Assembly (NCBI GenBank): GCA_964035545.1
Contig: OZ037768.1
Coordinates: 18,331,700-18,395,699 of the forward strand
Length of the DNA stretch: 64,000 nucleotides
From: Bugula neritina
Taxonomy: Eukaryota; Bryozoa; Gymnolaemata; Cheilostomatida; Bugulidae
Reading direction: 5' to 3'
This document shows, piece after piece, positions 49,201 to 62,701 of the stretch (position 1 is its first letter; each line of letters opens with the position of its first letter). Under the pieces are notes generated by a model that saw only the letters and a program-made list of their open reading frames with translations, was not told where the DNA came from and ran no database searches. A program made the translations under genes and the position numbers.

Positions 49201-52200
49201 GCAGTAAACAGATTGATTATTATTTTATATCAAAGGAGAACTCTAATGTACAGTCTATTATCTTATTTAATCGCCATCAGTCCCAACTAATTGTTCAATT
49301 ACTCAGCTATAAAACAATCAGTATTACTAGAATTTTCATAACATGCCATTATTCATAACTGAATTCTATTTCATATAGCAGAAAGTCTTGAGTGAATACT
49401 ATTGCATAATCAGTGAAATCTAGCATAAACCTACAAGAAAATCCATTTTATTTAATGAAATTGGCATAATGTTCTTTTTCGGTTGCTTTTTGATGTTTAT
49501 GCTGACGTTCATAATCTTTATGGCTAGCCAACTGGGCTATTCAAAGTCCCAAAAGTTTAAAATTTTCTTAGAAAGTTATCAAAGTAGTCAATAGCTAGTT
49601 GGAGATCATGGCTGACCAGCTGTCTCCGGATACTGAAGGGAAGAAAGCAGTACTCAGGGAGACAGAGTGGTGAATGAGAGCAGCTTGTGGTCAGTTAGAG
49701 TAGGTTTTGGTAATACGATGAACCACAAAGCCCACTTATGAAGCCTCAATTACTAAGATAAGTCAAACCAGTGCAGCAAACTCAGCCATGTTCATACCCA
49801 AAGGCTAGGAATTACCCAAAACCTGATAGTGCCGAAGAATGTCAAGTCATCCAGCAATCTGTACAGTCAACTGGTCCTTGCTTATTATTAGAACATTATA
49901 CAGTTCTAAATTTATACTAAAATATACTACGATAAAATCATAACTCTATCATACAACAATTACATAATTAGTTATAATTAATTAAAATTGCTTTAAAATT
50001 ATGATTGTATATACCTAGCTGCTATTCATTGTTTTTATTCTCTTCATTACTGAAATGAGTGAGAAACAATTTAGTTCCTTTATATAAAAGAAATATTTGG
50101 AGTAGTCTGCTCTTAACCTTGGCCGTGTTGACAGAGGAGCAGACAGTAGAATTTGATGAGGATTAGGCTAATAAAGCTAATGGATTTATGAAAGTGATGA
50201 ATATTATTGTATCTGGCAATGAAGACAGCCCTATGTTTACAACAATTATTCCACTGCACTATCTAAATGAAGGATCATTGGAATCATTATTGCCTTTCTT
50301 GTTATACGCTGCATCTTTTAGTAACTCAGCTGGTGAAATTAAGAATATATATGGAACAATAAATATTATAAACACAATATTGATGGGGAAAGATGGCATG
50401 TTTCTACACAAAAGCCAAGCAGCTAATTACTGCCAGTCTTAATAACTTACGCAGATGATGTACTCCATAGCTAGAGATTTAAATCACCAGTAAAGTGTTT
50501 GTGATTAGATGGAGTAATATTTTGACACTTATCAAAGGCTTAACAAGGAGAATAACTAATAACTATATGTTAAGCTGTAAAAATAGGTTATTGCGTCAGA
50601 ATAGTTTATACACCAGAGCTTTAGCTATAGAATGGGATAATGTTACACCACAGTTTGAATACCAAATATTTTTACACGAAAATATTTCATCAATGATTAG
50701 ATTTAACAGGCACCTGGACTGATACTACAGCAGTCACTTTCTAAAGAAAAATATTCAACAGTTAAAAGAATGAATGGCAGAAACTTGAAGACTAACTAAA
50801 CAGAAGTGTCCGATAAAATATCCATTATACTGTGATTTGCTAGTCTTATTGGTCTATCCAGGGCTTGCATTCTCTACTGAATAGCAGCTGAAAGGTTATG
50901 AAAGATTAACATTATTTAAATACTTTAATACTCAATTCTGCCACAATGAAGTTTCTTAATTTCTTTTTTCTTTCTATAATATTGATCTATAAATAACAGA
51001 GTGTAACCTGTCTCTTTCAAAGTACTTGGCAACTGAAATTTAGGCAACTAGCAACTACTGCAGCTGTATACATGTAACATTATCACATGTAAAACAATGT
51101 AAACCCCACTAAACTATACATTTAGAGTTGAAAACATGCTGTGATCAGTAAATACTAGCTTGAATGCTGCATAATGCCATCATATCTAAAGTGTCAATCA
51201 CAATGATTTGGTCACCGTAATTGTTTACAGCGACACTCCCGACTTTGAGTAGCACCTAACCCTGAGCTATACCAGTATAATCATCTATTAGCTGCTATAC
51301 GTTGTCTTTATACCATCCTACAAGCTGCCACACAGCCATACTGGACATATTAATTAGATATCTATGGATTATTATAAGCAGAACATGGAGCAACTTTCAA
51401 CATCAACTTTTACATAAATTGTTTTTATAAAAGCTAGCAAACTTTACAAAGTAAACTTTGAAATGGGGGCCTTTTATTTCATGTATATTTACACAAAGAG
51501 CAAGTCATGTTTTGTGTTTGCAAAGGATGAAATGATTGTTGAGTGCTAGTACAAGTACTGCCTATCTATTTTGGTTCATTGTAGATGAGGGCACTAGACA
51601 TCGGGCACAGCCACTTTGAACATTACCCTTCTTATCCATCAACAGTTACTACCCTCCAAACTTGTTCTCAAATAGATAATGTAAGAATAGATATGTTACA
51701 GGGTATATTAGCAGTTCATTGTCTTTCCTATTCTAGTCAACACCCAGAAAGCTGATAAAAGTAACATGACATCACCTCTTATGCCCTATTGGACCACAAA
51801 AAATGTCAGAAACCTCCTTTAATCATTATTATTTGTTTACAAAATTTGATAATGATAAAAAAAATGTTATCAGCAGCATGTGAGAACTGGTAAATACAAG
51901 AGCAGACTGGGAGACAGAGCTAGCATGGGCTGTTGAAACAGGGCGAATAAAACCAACAATTTTATGGTTAAAGTTTTGAATATTTGTATGATTCTAATAA
52001 TTATATGCAAAAAGTGAAACTTGAATATGATATGAAAGGGTGGGGTTAGATTGGGGACTTTGTGACAGTCACAATAATTATTATTTTAATAAATAATGAA
52101 GAATTAATTGATGGAACTGACAAACCTTACTTTAACACCAAGTATATGTTATTTACAACAATGTAGAAAAATTGAGGGCTATTCGTGACTTGATAAACAT

Positions 52201-55200
52201 TATAGTAAGAACCTATGAGAACAGTTTATTAAAGCTTAGCTATAAAATCCTACGGGTTTATGGATCTAAATATCTGCCATCAACATTGCGAGGGCACACT
52301 GATTAGATTCAGTATTGAAAATATTATTAATTAGTGTCTTTTTCTGAGTGCCAAGGCATTGATTTATCTTAATTTTCCCTCAACGCTAAATATAAATTAA
52401 TTACATTATTCTTCAGCAGTTTGCACAGAAAAAATTCTAAGAAATCAGATTTACTTACATAAATAATGATAATGTAACTGTGTGCTGATAACGGTCAACT
52501 ACATGTGTATTGATATCGCTTTAGGGCTTAGGCTGTAACTTAACAATACTTGTCTGGTTTTATTAGTATTTCATCTCCACATTTAAATCTTACTGCAACC
52601 ATAAGAATCAAAAAATAACATAGATTGGGAACTTATGTGTAATGGTGATTTTATAGTGGTAATATCTCATTTTCAATTTGTGAATTTAAAAATCCTCTAT
52701 TGTTGTTTACTTTATCTACAATTTCTACTTTCAACAGACTTTTACTGCGTAAAGTGCACAGTGGTAAAACATTTGCTACATGATGTTGAATAAGTATAGG
52801 CTGGCTATACACATTTAACTATATGATATAACATCATCAAGTTCGTATTGTAATTCAGTGATACTGATTGTCATTGTGATAGCCAGAGTCCAGGAAAACA
52901 GCTTTCAAAATCACAGCAAAAGAAGTGGAAGTTACCGTAAGGTTAAAAGTGACTCACCTTAACAATAATGAAGTCCATGGTTTTATAGAGATGATTTATC
53001 CGTTTTAGCTATTACAGTATGCAGTACACTATTGGCATATGTATAGGATAATTACAGTAATAATAGACATATATTTAGTAATATAAACATAGAGAAAGGT
53101 GTCTGGTGGTCCCGTATATTATCTTAATGTATGTTAATAGGATTCTATCCTTGCAAAGGTACCTCTTCCCAATTATGCTAAAACGTTTTGGATCTGCCTA
53201 AAATTATGTGCTGCAAGTTTCAGTGCAGTAATAGATATAACTCAGTTTATTACAAGCATGTTGATGCTATGCGTCATTAGCCATGCTTGCTGTGTTATGA
53301 ACAATGCATTCTGGGAAACAGAAATTCTGAAAGGTGATTGGTGCGAGAATGCGTGGACAGCCAATAAAACACCTTACACTGTAAATACATATCTTATTAC
53401 AAGTATTTCAATATTGTGCATTAGATTAGATCAGCTATTGCAGGAAATAATGTTTACCGTGGAAAAGAATTTACAAATAAGATTTGTTTCTTGGCATTTA
53501 TCATAACTGTCTAGTGGCCATCTCATATTACCTCATGGTTTATGTAATACTAATATAAGTCTGACGCTTTAGAAACACCTGAACAGTTACTACTCGCGTT
53601 ACAATTGGGAGATATTAATGCATAAAAAAGCTAGAATTTCGTCACAAATAAAAGTAGCATTAGAACAAAAACTGCAGTATAGAAAAATGTGCTGACGTAT
53701 TATATACAATAATGCCTGCTACTCCATGATCAAATTTTGTCAAAGAAATAGTGACGTAATAACCATGTGATTTTGATAGCCAAAAAAACAGGGGCATAGG
53801 GAACAAAATATCGATCTTCTAATAGAAGAGGTAGAAACTTGAGCAGTCTGCCTTCAAACAAGCTTCAAACAGTTTATTAATACTAAATCTAATGAGTAGT
53901 GTGCACTGCCCATATCAACTTTACAAAGGATAACAAATGCAAACTTTCAAACACCACCATTATCATAACCCTCATAGTAAGCTAAAGCTCAAAGATAAAA
54001 GCGTTTTATGATTACAGCTTATTTTTGTTAGTTTGACCAGCAGCTTGCCGGTATCTTTGAAAGTCTTCAACTAATGTACATTTTAAACTAATAGGTGCTT
54101 GTAAGCATCAAAGGAATAGTCCAGTTATAACACACTTTTATAATTATTATATAAAAGCCATTGATAGCTTATCAAGGACATAAATCAATCTTCAATAGAG
54201 CACTAGTCATCTCCAAGTCAGTGAAGACAAACAAGAGCATCCGGTAATGAAGATATGATCCTAGCAGTAACTAACTGAGTGAGTGTGGTGGTCACTGGTG
54301 TGATACTTGCATAGCTACCAGATGTTTGGTTAAAGAGAAATGGTAACCAACTTAGAGGTGGTGAGAGATATTAATGGGTTTACTCTATTAATATCAGTGA
54401 ATAGAATTAATATACATTCGACCAAACAACAGGAAGTGTACATAACTTAAGTTTTAAAACTAAGAAAGATGATTGATGTCAAAGAAATTAACTGTTTCTA
54501 ATATTTAGTCACTCTAAAGTCTAAAGTAACTCTTAGTCAACTATATAAGCGATGACCAGAGAGCTAGCCCTGCATATTGAAGTCAAGAAGATATTTTTGA
54601 TGCATCAATATGAAAACTCATTCATAGTTTTTCCTAAATGTTTCACTATAAGCGGTTTAGAGGCTATGAATTCGTAAATAGTATTGAATTAGGCATCAAC
54701 TATAGATTAATTAGCAATTTATAAATTTGAATCCAGCTTTGAAATTATCAGCCATGGCCAGGCCTGTTGCTGCTCAAAGGACTTGTCTCGACTTGCTGTA
54801 CAGGGTCAACACGCAGCCTGCTAATTACTTGTACTACTCTTTTAATTTGCGTCACCTTTTTGACACTTATCAACACTTGAATTCAGCTAATTATAGTAGA
54901 TCTACTCTGATTAGCCTATATTAAAATATTATAACTATCAGCAGTTTGCTGTTATAATAGACATATTAGATGTTGAAAATTAACTAGTCATAATTAAGTG
55001 GCTTCCTGCAACTCAAATTTCATGAGAAACTGATTTTATTCATGAGAACCACGGAGTTGGTGCATGCACTCTGCTCATAACTATTATACTTTCATTTTGT
55101 CTACGGGCATCATGTGATGGGAGCAATGGTTTTGGCTGTATATTCATTTCATTTATTAGCCTTATTGAGAATGAAGATGCCACCTTTATTTAGCCTAAGT

Positions 55201-58200
55201 TTTTAATTATTGGCTTGGAGTTTGTGATGTAACTACTACGCCTCCTACCTACAAATGTCTTTGAAATGTGGACTTTCATGTTACAGTAACTTTTGTTCAC
55301 CTTTTTCAGCATCGCAGAAAACTCCAAAAATTTAGAAATGATTGGAAAAACTTAGCAATAAGTTGAGCAAACACTGGTTAAACAAGCTATTTGCGTGTAA
55401 ATAAGGGCTTCTTAAGATTAGTCTAAGTGTGTGTTCAAAGGTATGCAGGTACAGAAAATCTACTAGTGAGGCAGTAAAGTGTTGGCTGTAGGTACTGGGC
55501 AAAGAGTAACATGCTGCTCTCTCATACCCAGACAGGATATATCTCCTCATGTGGTCACACTTACCATTATTCACTTATACTCCAGCAAGCGATCAGCTGC
55601 CCGTGAATACATAAATTAATATAAATTATCTTCATAAATAGAAAAGTTTTGTTTACTCTAAGCTAAAGTTGGAAGTGTATAATAGAGATGTGTACCATGT
55701 GCTTGACGTGTGTCTAAGGAGACGAGTGTTTGACCAAACTAGCCCTGGGTACAAAAATATCGGCCAACTTCTTCACCAGTTAAAGTAGAGTCTACTTAAG
55801 CCCTTCTTGATGCGGAGTTTCAAAAGAGAGCAAAGATTATGAATGTATAATTCCTCTAAGATCTTAGTACACACATATGCACTGTAAGAGTGTGCAATAA
55901 TTTAAGCCCTTTTTGATGTTTTGGTATATTTTTAGAAGTTCAATGGGTTGTAGCATGAATCACCAAATATACACTTAGCCTACACCGCTGCCAATTTGCA
56001 GCTCTTTGTTTACAAATATAAATATACTTTAGATAATAAAGAGAAATCTTACTTTTCAGTGGTTGTCGAAGAAGTATACCAACTTGTTCCCCTCTATAAT
56101 GCTAACTTCTAGATTATCCCCACTAGAATTGTACTAGAACTCTTAATGTGTCATCCAACTCTACCTTCCCCCAGGTGTAACTTGTAAATGTGAAGTACTA
56201 GCATGGATAGTGTTTGTTCTATTATGTGTACAAGCTAGACAAGTATTTTATTAAATGTTATGACTCAGCATATAAATACAATTATTTACTTATTGATATA
56301 CTTATAAGACCTCTTAGATCTAGTCAGCTGGATGCCATATGAGTGCTTACAGAGTCTGTAAAATAATTAATTTGTAGAGTAGATTGCTTTTAGTATATGA
56401 TCCTGACCAGCACCAGCTGCTATTATACTATAAACATGTTATGATCCCCTAACTTAGTCTAAAATTCTGTCGAATCTTTACATGTGCGGCTACAAGGTCT
56501 TTTAAAGGTTAAAAAAAGTTTTTGAAACTATTAGAATATTTATGCCAAGTCCGATTGCAAAACAAAAAGTAATAAATGATAATGCTATAAACGTTTTAGG
56601 CCTATGTAATAACTCCAAATTTGTATCTATATTGTAAGATAAAGATGCAATTGGTAAAAATTGAAGTATTTATTATGTTATTAAATTTGAGCATAAAAAT
56701 AGCTTTAGAGAAGGGAATGAAAGATTATGCACAATGGAAGTAGAAATCATTATTCTAACAATGCAGGCCTCATCTCAGTCAACAAAGTACAGCTGTAAAA
56801 GAATATAGCGGTCGGTTTCTGAGCCTTTAATAACTTTAAACAAATATGTGAACAAGACCTTTTTCAAAAGCTTCCTATTTGAACAAATTTGAAACTTTGT
56901 ATTACTTTGTTATTTTCCTTAATTTTTGTATAAAGCTACAAAGATTGGGTGGCATGACTAAGCACCCTATAAAATCAAATATATTGGTTGAGAAACTTGG
57001 CTACAGCTGGATCAGGCTCGTGGGAGAAGTGCGAAGTAGTGATGATTTGTTGACTTAAGTTTGAAAATGAAAGCAACTTGGTTTTGTTGAGTAATTATGT
57101 TGTTTTTATGCATATATAATATTACACCGGTGAAGCTAGGGGTTGCAATTGACGTGTTGTGGCCAAGTGTTTGTATAGATAGCTGTGAAGAGTGTTGCCA
57201 TCGGTTTATTATTTTTATTTGACTGTTGAGTGAATTAGTTGAGTTGTAGACAATAGAACATTCATGTAGATGATAGATTAGCAAAACAAATCGAACATGA
57301 GAATTTTTATTAGCTAGATGAATAGTTAGTCAACATAAATAAGGTTAAAATATCAACTACAAAGATTTACATACAATGATAGCCAATACTAAATGGTTTA
57401 TAGTTGGGAAACAAGCAACATTTGGCGGGTAACAATGCATAATATGGATGAGATGTGGCCACAATAAAGCATACTAATGTCCAGAGGGTTTGATTGTTAT
57501 TTCATGAGGTTGAGTTGAGATTTATTACGATGACTAGGGCTTCGTGACAAATGTGATCAAAGCTAACCTATTGCTCACATAACCTCTAAATATTTGTAAT
57601 AATTATGATAGGTTGAATGTAGTAATGAAAATATTATTATAAATAATTATTATATTATACACTGTATTGTCATGTATTACTGTATAATAAGACAATATTC
57701 ATTTATATTTCCATTAGTTTTCTTATTGTGTTGGAGGCAGGTGACGAGAAGTAGCTATCAGAAATTAATTGTTACTCAATTACTTGGACTACGTGATAAT
57801 TCTCCATCAGCACTCACCATCAGGTACAGCTTAGCAGATCTATACGTAGATTGTATAGTGTTTACAACAAAAGCACTAAGCAGAAGTCAGTTATTGACCA
57901 CTTAGGTTTAATTTATACAACTGAGTCTATCTGAAATTGAATCAATAGGGGAAACCAGAGAGACCGCCCTAAAAGCACTACTTTTTATCAGTATGACCTA
58001 GCACTATATTAAATAGAGAGCAGGTGAAAGTTGCTCAAGTACTGCTAATGAAAATTAGTAGATCCTATCTATAATGTATATACAAGGGAGTAAATGAGTG
58101 CAAATTATATTAGTTGCCATTTCTTTTACCAAAATGTAAACATTTTAAAGGCTGAGTTGGGTGTTGAAGGATTAATTCAACATTTCTGTAGTCTTTGAGT

Positions 58201-61200
58201 GGGTACTGGCTTGTGTTTCAATTATTTAGCAAATCATTTCAAATTGGGTTCAAGTATGGGCAGATGAGCTTTTAGATGTTCACCTGTCTATAATGAAAGT
58301 CCTTAATGACTATGATTATTATTGAGGGAGTTAATTATGGTGCTTGATTAGTGTATATATGCTTACAGTTTCACTTCCTAATTCTTTTTTAAAAAACTGT
58401 TGAACAAAATAATACCTGTAAATCTTGGCCCATTATCAATTATCTCACTCCCAGTTAATCAAGATTTTATTATTTTACTAGAAGAACATTCTTATTGTCA
58501 AAAGAAACTTTCATTTACTTTGGTTATAGCCTCTCCATCTTAAAAAGTTTAGTGTAACAACCCTGTTCAAGATTTGTTCATTTCAAGTCATGGATAATGA
58601 GAATGCAAGTTTGGGTCATGATGAAAGTGGGAGTCCAGTAAGTCATGCACGGTAGATATAGTTCTAATAAAGTTACTCAATACTGTAATATCAAAGTCTG
58701 CCATGTTAGCTGATTTTATAAATCTATTTTTGTATCGTTTCATGGGTTCCCAGAAACTTAGAACGTGCAAACACACGACAGAACTTGGAATGCCTGCAGT
58801 GAAACAAACTGGTTTTTGCTACTGATGGCATAAGCAAAACTTACAGCACTTTAGGAAGATCTAGAAGAAGCGAAATACACACCACCCCATTTTTACCCAC
58901 TTGACTCAAAAGATACAAGCCTTATAGAATTTAGTTTTGAATATATAGCCACATAATATGATAAACATGGCTATTGTTATAGATTCTAATATATTGCATT
59001 ATGTAAATATCACGAAGCTGTACTTCCTAGCTTTTATTTACTTTTTAGATGCTTTACCATTAAAGAGGTTATTGCTAGAGTTAGAGCAAAGTGCTCGCAA
59101 TCAAGTAGACAAAACTAGGGCATGCGTATGAGTAAAATGTTACATATAAACTAGTACTACTTTCTGATAGCTTGATAATACAATTTTTCTAGTAGCAACG
59201 GCTGAAAAATCTAAGCTATTACCTCAACACAACTTAGCTGATTCAAAATAAATCTAAATTGAGTTACAGGTATTTCCCACCTAGCAGTAGCCTCAATACA
59301 CTCTCACTATCATACCAGATGCAAACTTTCTGATTTCTTTTCAAGTCTTGAAGAACAAAGGATAATAAAAGCTGGATTCTTAAAAATAGAATACTTCTTT
59401 CCTCTGGCATAATTATTAGACATTTCTTTGTATATGTAGTATAATATATGTATTTTTAATTTCAGCAAGTAATGACCATCTTCAGGTAAACTAGAATTTT
59501 ATTAGTGGTGCGCAACTGTCTTTAGAAAAACTTGTGTGCTTGGAGAGAGTGGAGGCGATGAGTGAGAGTAACAATTTAAAACAATATTTGAAGGAGAATT
59601 TTTAAAAGGAGGACTAATCTACCTATGTCTTTATCACATTACTGTCAAAACTTTCAACGCATTTAATTTCTGTCAAAAATCAAGCAATGTGAAATGGCAG
59701 TTCATTTATATGACGAAATTTTGTACTTGTAAAACTTGTGACTGCTGAGATAAGGCATAGCTTCTATATGAACTCATACCATTAGATGTCATTGTCTGTG
59801 TAATTAGTGAGTGATTTTATAAAATCAAAGTACTAAAGGGATGAGGACACATGGCAAATTAAAATTGTTCTAAACCATAATACCTGATGATAGTATCAAC
59901 CATCCTCCGAAGGTTACAATATAAGCAGTATCCCTGGATAAAACTAATTGTTCGAACCCATCAACTAAATTATCTTTAACAAGTCAAAACAAAACATTGA
60001 ATAAGATAGGTGCGGAGTGGACTTAAAGCAGAAGTGTGGACGGAGAAGGTTCCCACCATTATTTCAAACCTCAACAATAAGTAAATCACAAAGCCAATTT
60101 GAAACACAATGCATAGAGCACATGATAAAAAATAAGACTTTTACACTGAACTTAATGAGCGTAAACACTCCTTGGAATATTCTACTATTAAACAATGATA
60201 ACAAAGTGTGATCGTTTGCCATCTTTATCGGATCAAAGACTCCCGCAAGTTTAAACAAATATCAATGGAAATTATTTATTTCATTTTTGCTTATCGACCA
60301 TCTTTAACTGTAGTTGAAGACAAACCCCGGAGGTCTCACACAGTTAGAGTCGCGTAAAATAAACAACAGAAACTTGAGCGATAAAATTTGGTTTGGCTTC
60401 AGATTTTCATCAAATACAACTCATTGCCTTATCAGACGTTTATTTGCCCAAAACACTTCTATTGTAGAATTAAGATCTGTTTTATCTTATCGGAGAAGAA
60501 ATAAAAGAAACATTTGGCAAAGTTCCTATCAAACCATGTTACTTCATTAGCTAGATGTATATGCACACACCCACATACCCACATTACCATGGTATAATTG
60601 TTATGTATGTAAACACACACACACACACACAACACACAACACACAACACACAACACACAACACACAACATGCACGGACGCACGCACACACGCACTCACAC
60701 ACGCACTCACACACGCACTCACACACGCACTCACACACGCACTCACACACGCACTCACACACGCACTCACACACGCACTCACACACGCACTCACACACGC
60801 ACTCACACACACACACACACACACTTTCAGTGAGTTTGTTATTTTATATACTTTTGTATAAATAAAGTATTTCCTACAGCATGTTTCTCCCTTAAAGTTA
60901 ACATTATTTGAATGAGGTCATGAAGAAATAATATAACATTAATTAATCTTTCCATACAGTTTGTTTAAAAATCGTAAGCTCAAACCTCTAATGTTGTCAA
61001 TCATAGCGGAACAGTGGTTTTCTTATAATATTTAGACATATATATATGCATGATAATGGTTGTTTTAAGAGTTATCTGCTCCTAACTAAATTTCTATCTC
61101 GTATAAGTAACATAAAATTGATTACAGAATTCCTTACAGAAAGAATGAAGTCTCCAAGGCACAGTCCAGCAAGATCTCCTGCACCACCAGGTGTCACATT

Positions 61201-62701
61201 CACAACTCTTAGGCTGTTGCTGCCAAAGCTGTTATACTTTCTCTTATGCTTATAGCTTGTCTAAAAAAACCAAAACATATACAACAGTTCATAGCAGCAG
61301 TGATGAGTGTTGTCTTCAGATATATAATTAATATAATAATTCTGGACATTATTAATCTTTAATTTGTAATTTTGAGATAACTTTTCATTGATTTTGCAAT
61401 ACTTTACACCATGTGTTAAATTATTTAGAGAGGTTAATTTCATAGTTAAAATAATGAACTGCTTTGTGCATAATGTCAACGCATGTTGCTGTTTCAATTG
61501 CCCTTTGCTTGAAACTACACAGTTACTAGTTCTGAAACTAAAATTTAACTTTAATATTTAGCGAATTAAAGGTAAAACATTTTCGTAAAGACACTGCAGT
61601 TAGGAAATATAATAGAAAAGAGGTGCACATACTACACATTCTATTTAATGCCAATCTTTTAACCATTAAGGCATGTATAGTGTTATGAATCAGAGATAAA
61701 TAAAAGCTACTGTAAATGTAGCATATGTGGTGTGTCTGCTTAGAAAATAGCTCAGTTGATGCTTTAATAAAATTTCAACCGATAACAGAAAGTTAAGTAC
61801 TCGTGTTAAAATGTGGGTTTCTGTATTTTGGCTAACCAAGTTTTAAGCAGACTATAATTTTCATTTAATTTCAGTTTTTTAATTTAGTCTCATCAAATAC
61901 ATTGTTATTCATATTCTATGCATACAAATTTCATACTAATTAAGTCTTAGAACATCTAATCATAATTTCAAGAGTCAAGTTTCTCATTGCTATGTGGAAA
62001 AAATATTTATGCTCAACAGCATTTTGAGTTTTAAAAAACCGTTATACTAATTATTATCATTTTACTTACCTTCGGGAATCTCATGTTAGGAAAAGCTGAT
62101 AACTCTAAACCTATACTATTGTCTCTTTTGCTTATCACTAGACGTATCACTTCGGCTATCTAAAACATAATACTTATCTTATAGATCTATATATTTTATA
62201 AAAATAGTCTTTTAATTATTTTTTGTAGCATTGTTGTTTTATATCTTACTCCACATAATTCAAAGCCACTATACGCACATTCATTTCAGTCAACATATTG
62301 TTTAGTCTTTAAAACAATTTATATATATAGGTTAAAATAGGCCAAGTTTTATAGTTTTATTGTATTTATTGCATAAACAACATCAAGTCATATGAATTAC
62401 ATGTAATATACTATAACAAAATTTTACTCGTCACACCCAATTCCTAAATAATATCTAGTTATATCAATAGTTATGTCAAGTAGACACTGCTACGCTGACC
62501 CCAACTACTTCTACAACTTTAGCTGCCTTTACTTACCAGATGTTTAGGATTCCCTGACTTCGAATTTTTCCTAGTCAATTTTTCAATATTTTTCCTAAGT
62601 TCTATTATCACTTGAGTCTGTTTGTCAAGAACTTCTTTGAGTTTAGCATTTAGCAGTAAAAGCTGAGACTTTGTGTGTCTGAAATGCATGCTGTCGGCCA
62701 T
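42235..62701 (-). CDS. PDZRN3/PDZRN4-like scaffold (LNX3/4 family), 739 aa model without RING
   Basis: Ten exons join in frame: 62701-62537, 62159-62070, 61260-61138, 47266-47013, 46256-46157, 45436-45272, 44760-44653, 43960-43850, 43640-43542, 43239-42235. All introns are GT-AG and the model totals 740 codons with the stop. Order: coiled coil (about 8-48), PDZ1 (about 58-160), PDZ2 (about 245-330), acidic and Ser-rich linkers, and the family's conserved C-terminal block ending SVTTV. The PDZ1 end (VNGKDLSNATHEETV), the PDZ2 helix (SREEAIRLF), DSGVG, and GMTTDDDA with WSKE all match vertebrate PDZRN3/PDZRN4. Those proteins are membrane-associated E3 ligases and scaffolds at neuromuscular and vascular junctions. 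The RING and TRAF-type fingers are absent from this model. Either they lie beyond the window or this is a short form. It could be the single pro-orthologue of PDZRN3 and PDZRN4. Confidence 0.87.
43312..43370 (+). repeat. tRNA-like SINE relic
   Basis: A perfect A box (TAGCTTAATGG, 43318-43328) is followed about 30 bases later by a degenerate B box (GGAATTCAATACT). It lies in the intron between the last two PDZRN-like exons. There is no acceptor-stem pairing, so it is not a functional tRNA. Confidence 0.5.
43542..43960 (-). CDS. PDZRN-like exons 8-9: acidic linker with DSGVG motif
   Basis: Exon 8 (43960-43850, 37 codons) encodes MDDGFLEDCVNAPEEHYYER and LFSTRDMKMMPLIEVEE. Its initial Met is internal, since the frame and splice phases continue from exon 7. 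Exon 9 (43640-43542, 33 codons) encodes KEKEAKDSGVGHESAGSSEL. The DSGVG motif is also in PDZRN3 (KDSGVG), where it resembles a beta-TrCP type phosphodegron DSGxxS only in part. Its function here is unknown. Confidence 0.82.
44653..45436 (-). CDS. PDZRN-like exons 6-7: PDZ2
   Basis: Exon 6 (45436-45272, 55 codons) carries LVALRKSSADDRIGLTLCYG, with the carboxylate loop IGLTL, then GRIQAGDQIIK. Exon 7 (44760-44653, 36 codons) carries INNKDVRSREEAIRLFSENR and INLLICRP. Human PDZRN3 reads LGLTVCY, GRIREGDRIIQING and NREEAVALL at the same positions, so this is PDZ2 of the family. The split falls at the same place in the GDxIIxIN motif. Confidence 0.88.
46157..46256 (-). CDS. PDZRN-like exon 5: acidic linker before PDZ2
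   Basis: One hundred bases entered in phase 2 and left in phase 0 at a GTACGT donor. It encodes SLEEVAALANSTDNLEISGE and an acidic tail LETDELSYDVEYD that leads into PDZ2. PDZRN3 has a comparable acidic stretch just before PDZ2. Confidence 0.78.
47013..47266 (-). CDS. PDZRN-like exon 4: end of PDZ1 and linker
   Basis: Eighty-four codons plus two bases. It starts exactly at VNGKDLSNATHEETVNSLNT, the last PDZ1 strand and helix and the most recognisable PDZRN signature, then VEVLRRSTP. A Ser/Thr/Pro linker follows, with TSVATQTDCSSLDSN and a VPAPPPLYR end that could bind SH3 or WW domains. It is separated from exon 3 by a 13.7-kb intron. Confidence 0.87.
47267..61137 (-). other. 13.9-kb intron inside PDZ1 of the PDZRN-like gene
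   Basis: This intron falls inside PDZ1 (between FILS and VNGK). I found no exon with supportable splice sites and homology inside it. It holds the CA-rich satellite at 60.6-60.8 kb. Long introns early in a gene often hold enhancers, but no specific element could be named. Confidence 0.6.
60618..60826. repeat. CA-type satellite: ACACACGCACTC x10 flanked by CA and ACACACA repeats
   Basis: Three phases: a short CA run, then 7-base ACACACA units (60630-60668), then ten exact 12-base units ACACACGCACTC (60685-60804), then CA again. The 12-base period keeps all frames open on both strands, so the Cys/Val and Thr/His open frames seen here are artefacts. Confidence 0.94.
61138..62159 (-). CDS. PDZRN-like exons 2-3: most of PDZ1
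   Basis: Exon 2 (62159-62070, 30 codons) begins IAEVIRLVISKRDNSIGLEL, the first PDZ strand and carboxylate-binding loop, here IGLEL in place of the usual GLGF type. Exon 3 (61260-61138, 41 codons) encodes a basic insertion (SYKHKRKYNSFGS), then the core LRVVNVTPGGAGDLAGLCLG and DFILS. Both are phase 0 with good TTTTTTTAG and GTAAG signals. The insertion between the second and third strands is unusual and could alter partner choice. Confidence 0.82.
62537..62701 (-). CDS. PDZRN-like exon 1 of the model: coiled coil
   Basis: Fifty-five codons from an ATG at 62701 to a GTAAGT donor, phase 0. It encodes a Leu-rich charged helix (SQLLLLNAKLKEVLDKQ, VIIELRKNIEKLTRK), which matches the coiled coil between zinc fingers and PDZ1 in PDZRN proteins. 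A TAG stands in frame four codons upstream. It may be a real stop before a start codon or the AG of a splice acceptor (CATAG or GCAG), though the upstream polypyrimidine tract is poor. Whether this is the first coding exon is therefore open. Confidence 0.68.

Noticed and set aside
50188-50722. Two open frames of 75-84 codons in the large PDZRN-like intron
   Set aside because: They match no family I know, and no splice sites tie them to the gene.
60017-60550. Consecutive plus-strand frames of 64 and 78 codons
   Set aside because: Considered as a decayed retroelement fragment, but no reverse transcriptase, Gag knuckle or nuclease motif is visible.
60459-60833. Cys/Val-rich and Thr/His-rich open frames up to 121 codons
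   Set aside because: They are generated by the ACACACGCACTC array, which has no stops in any frame.
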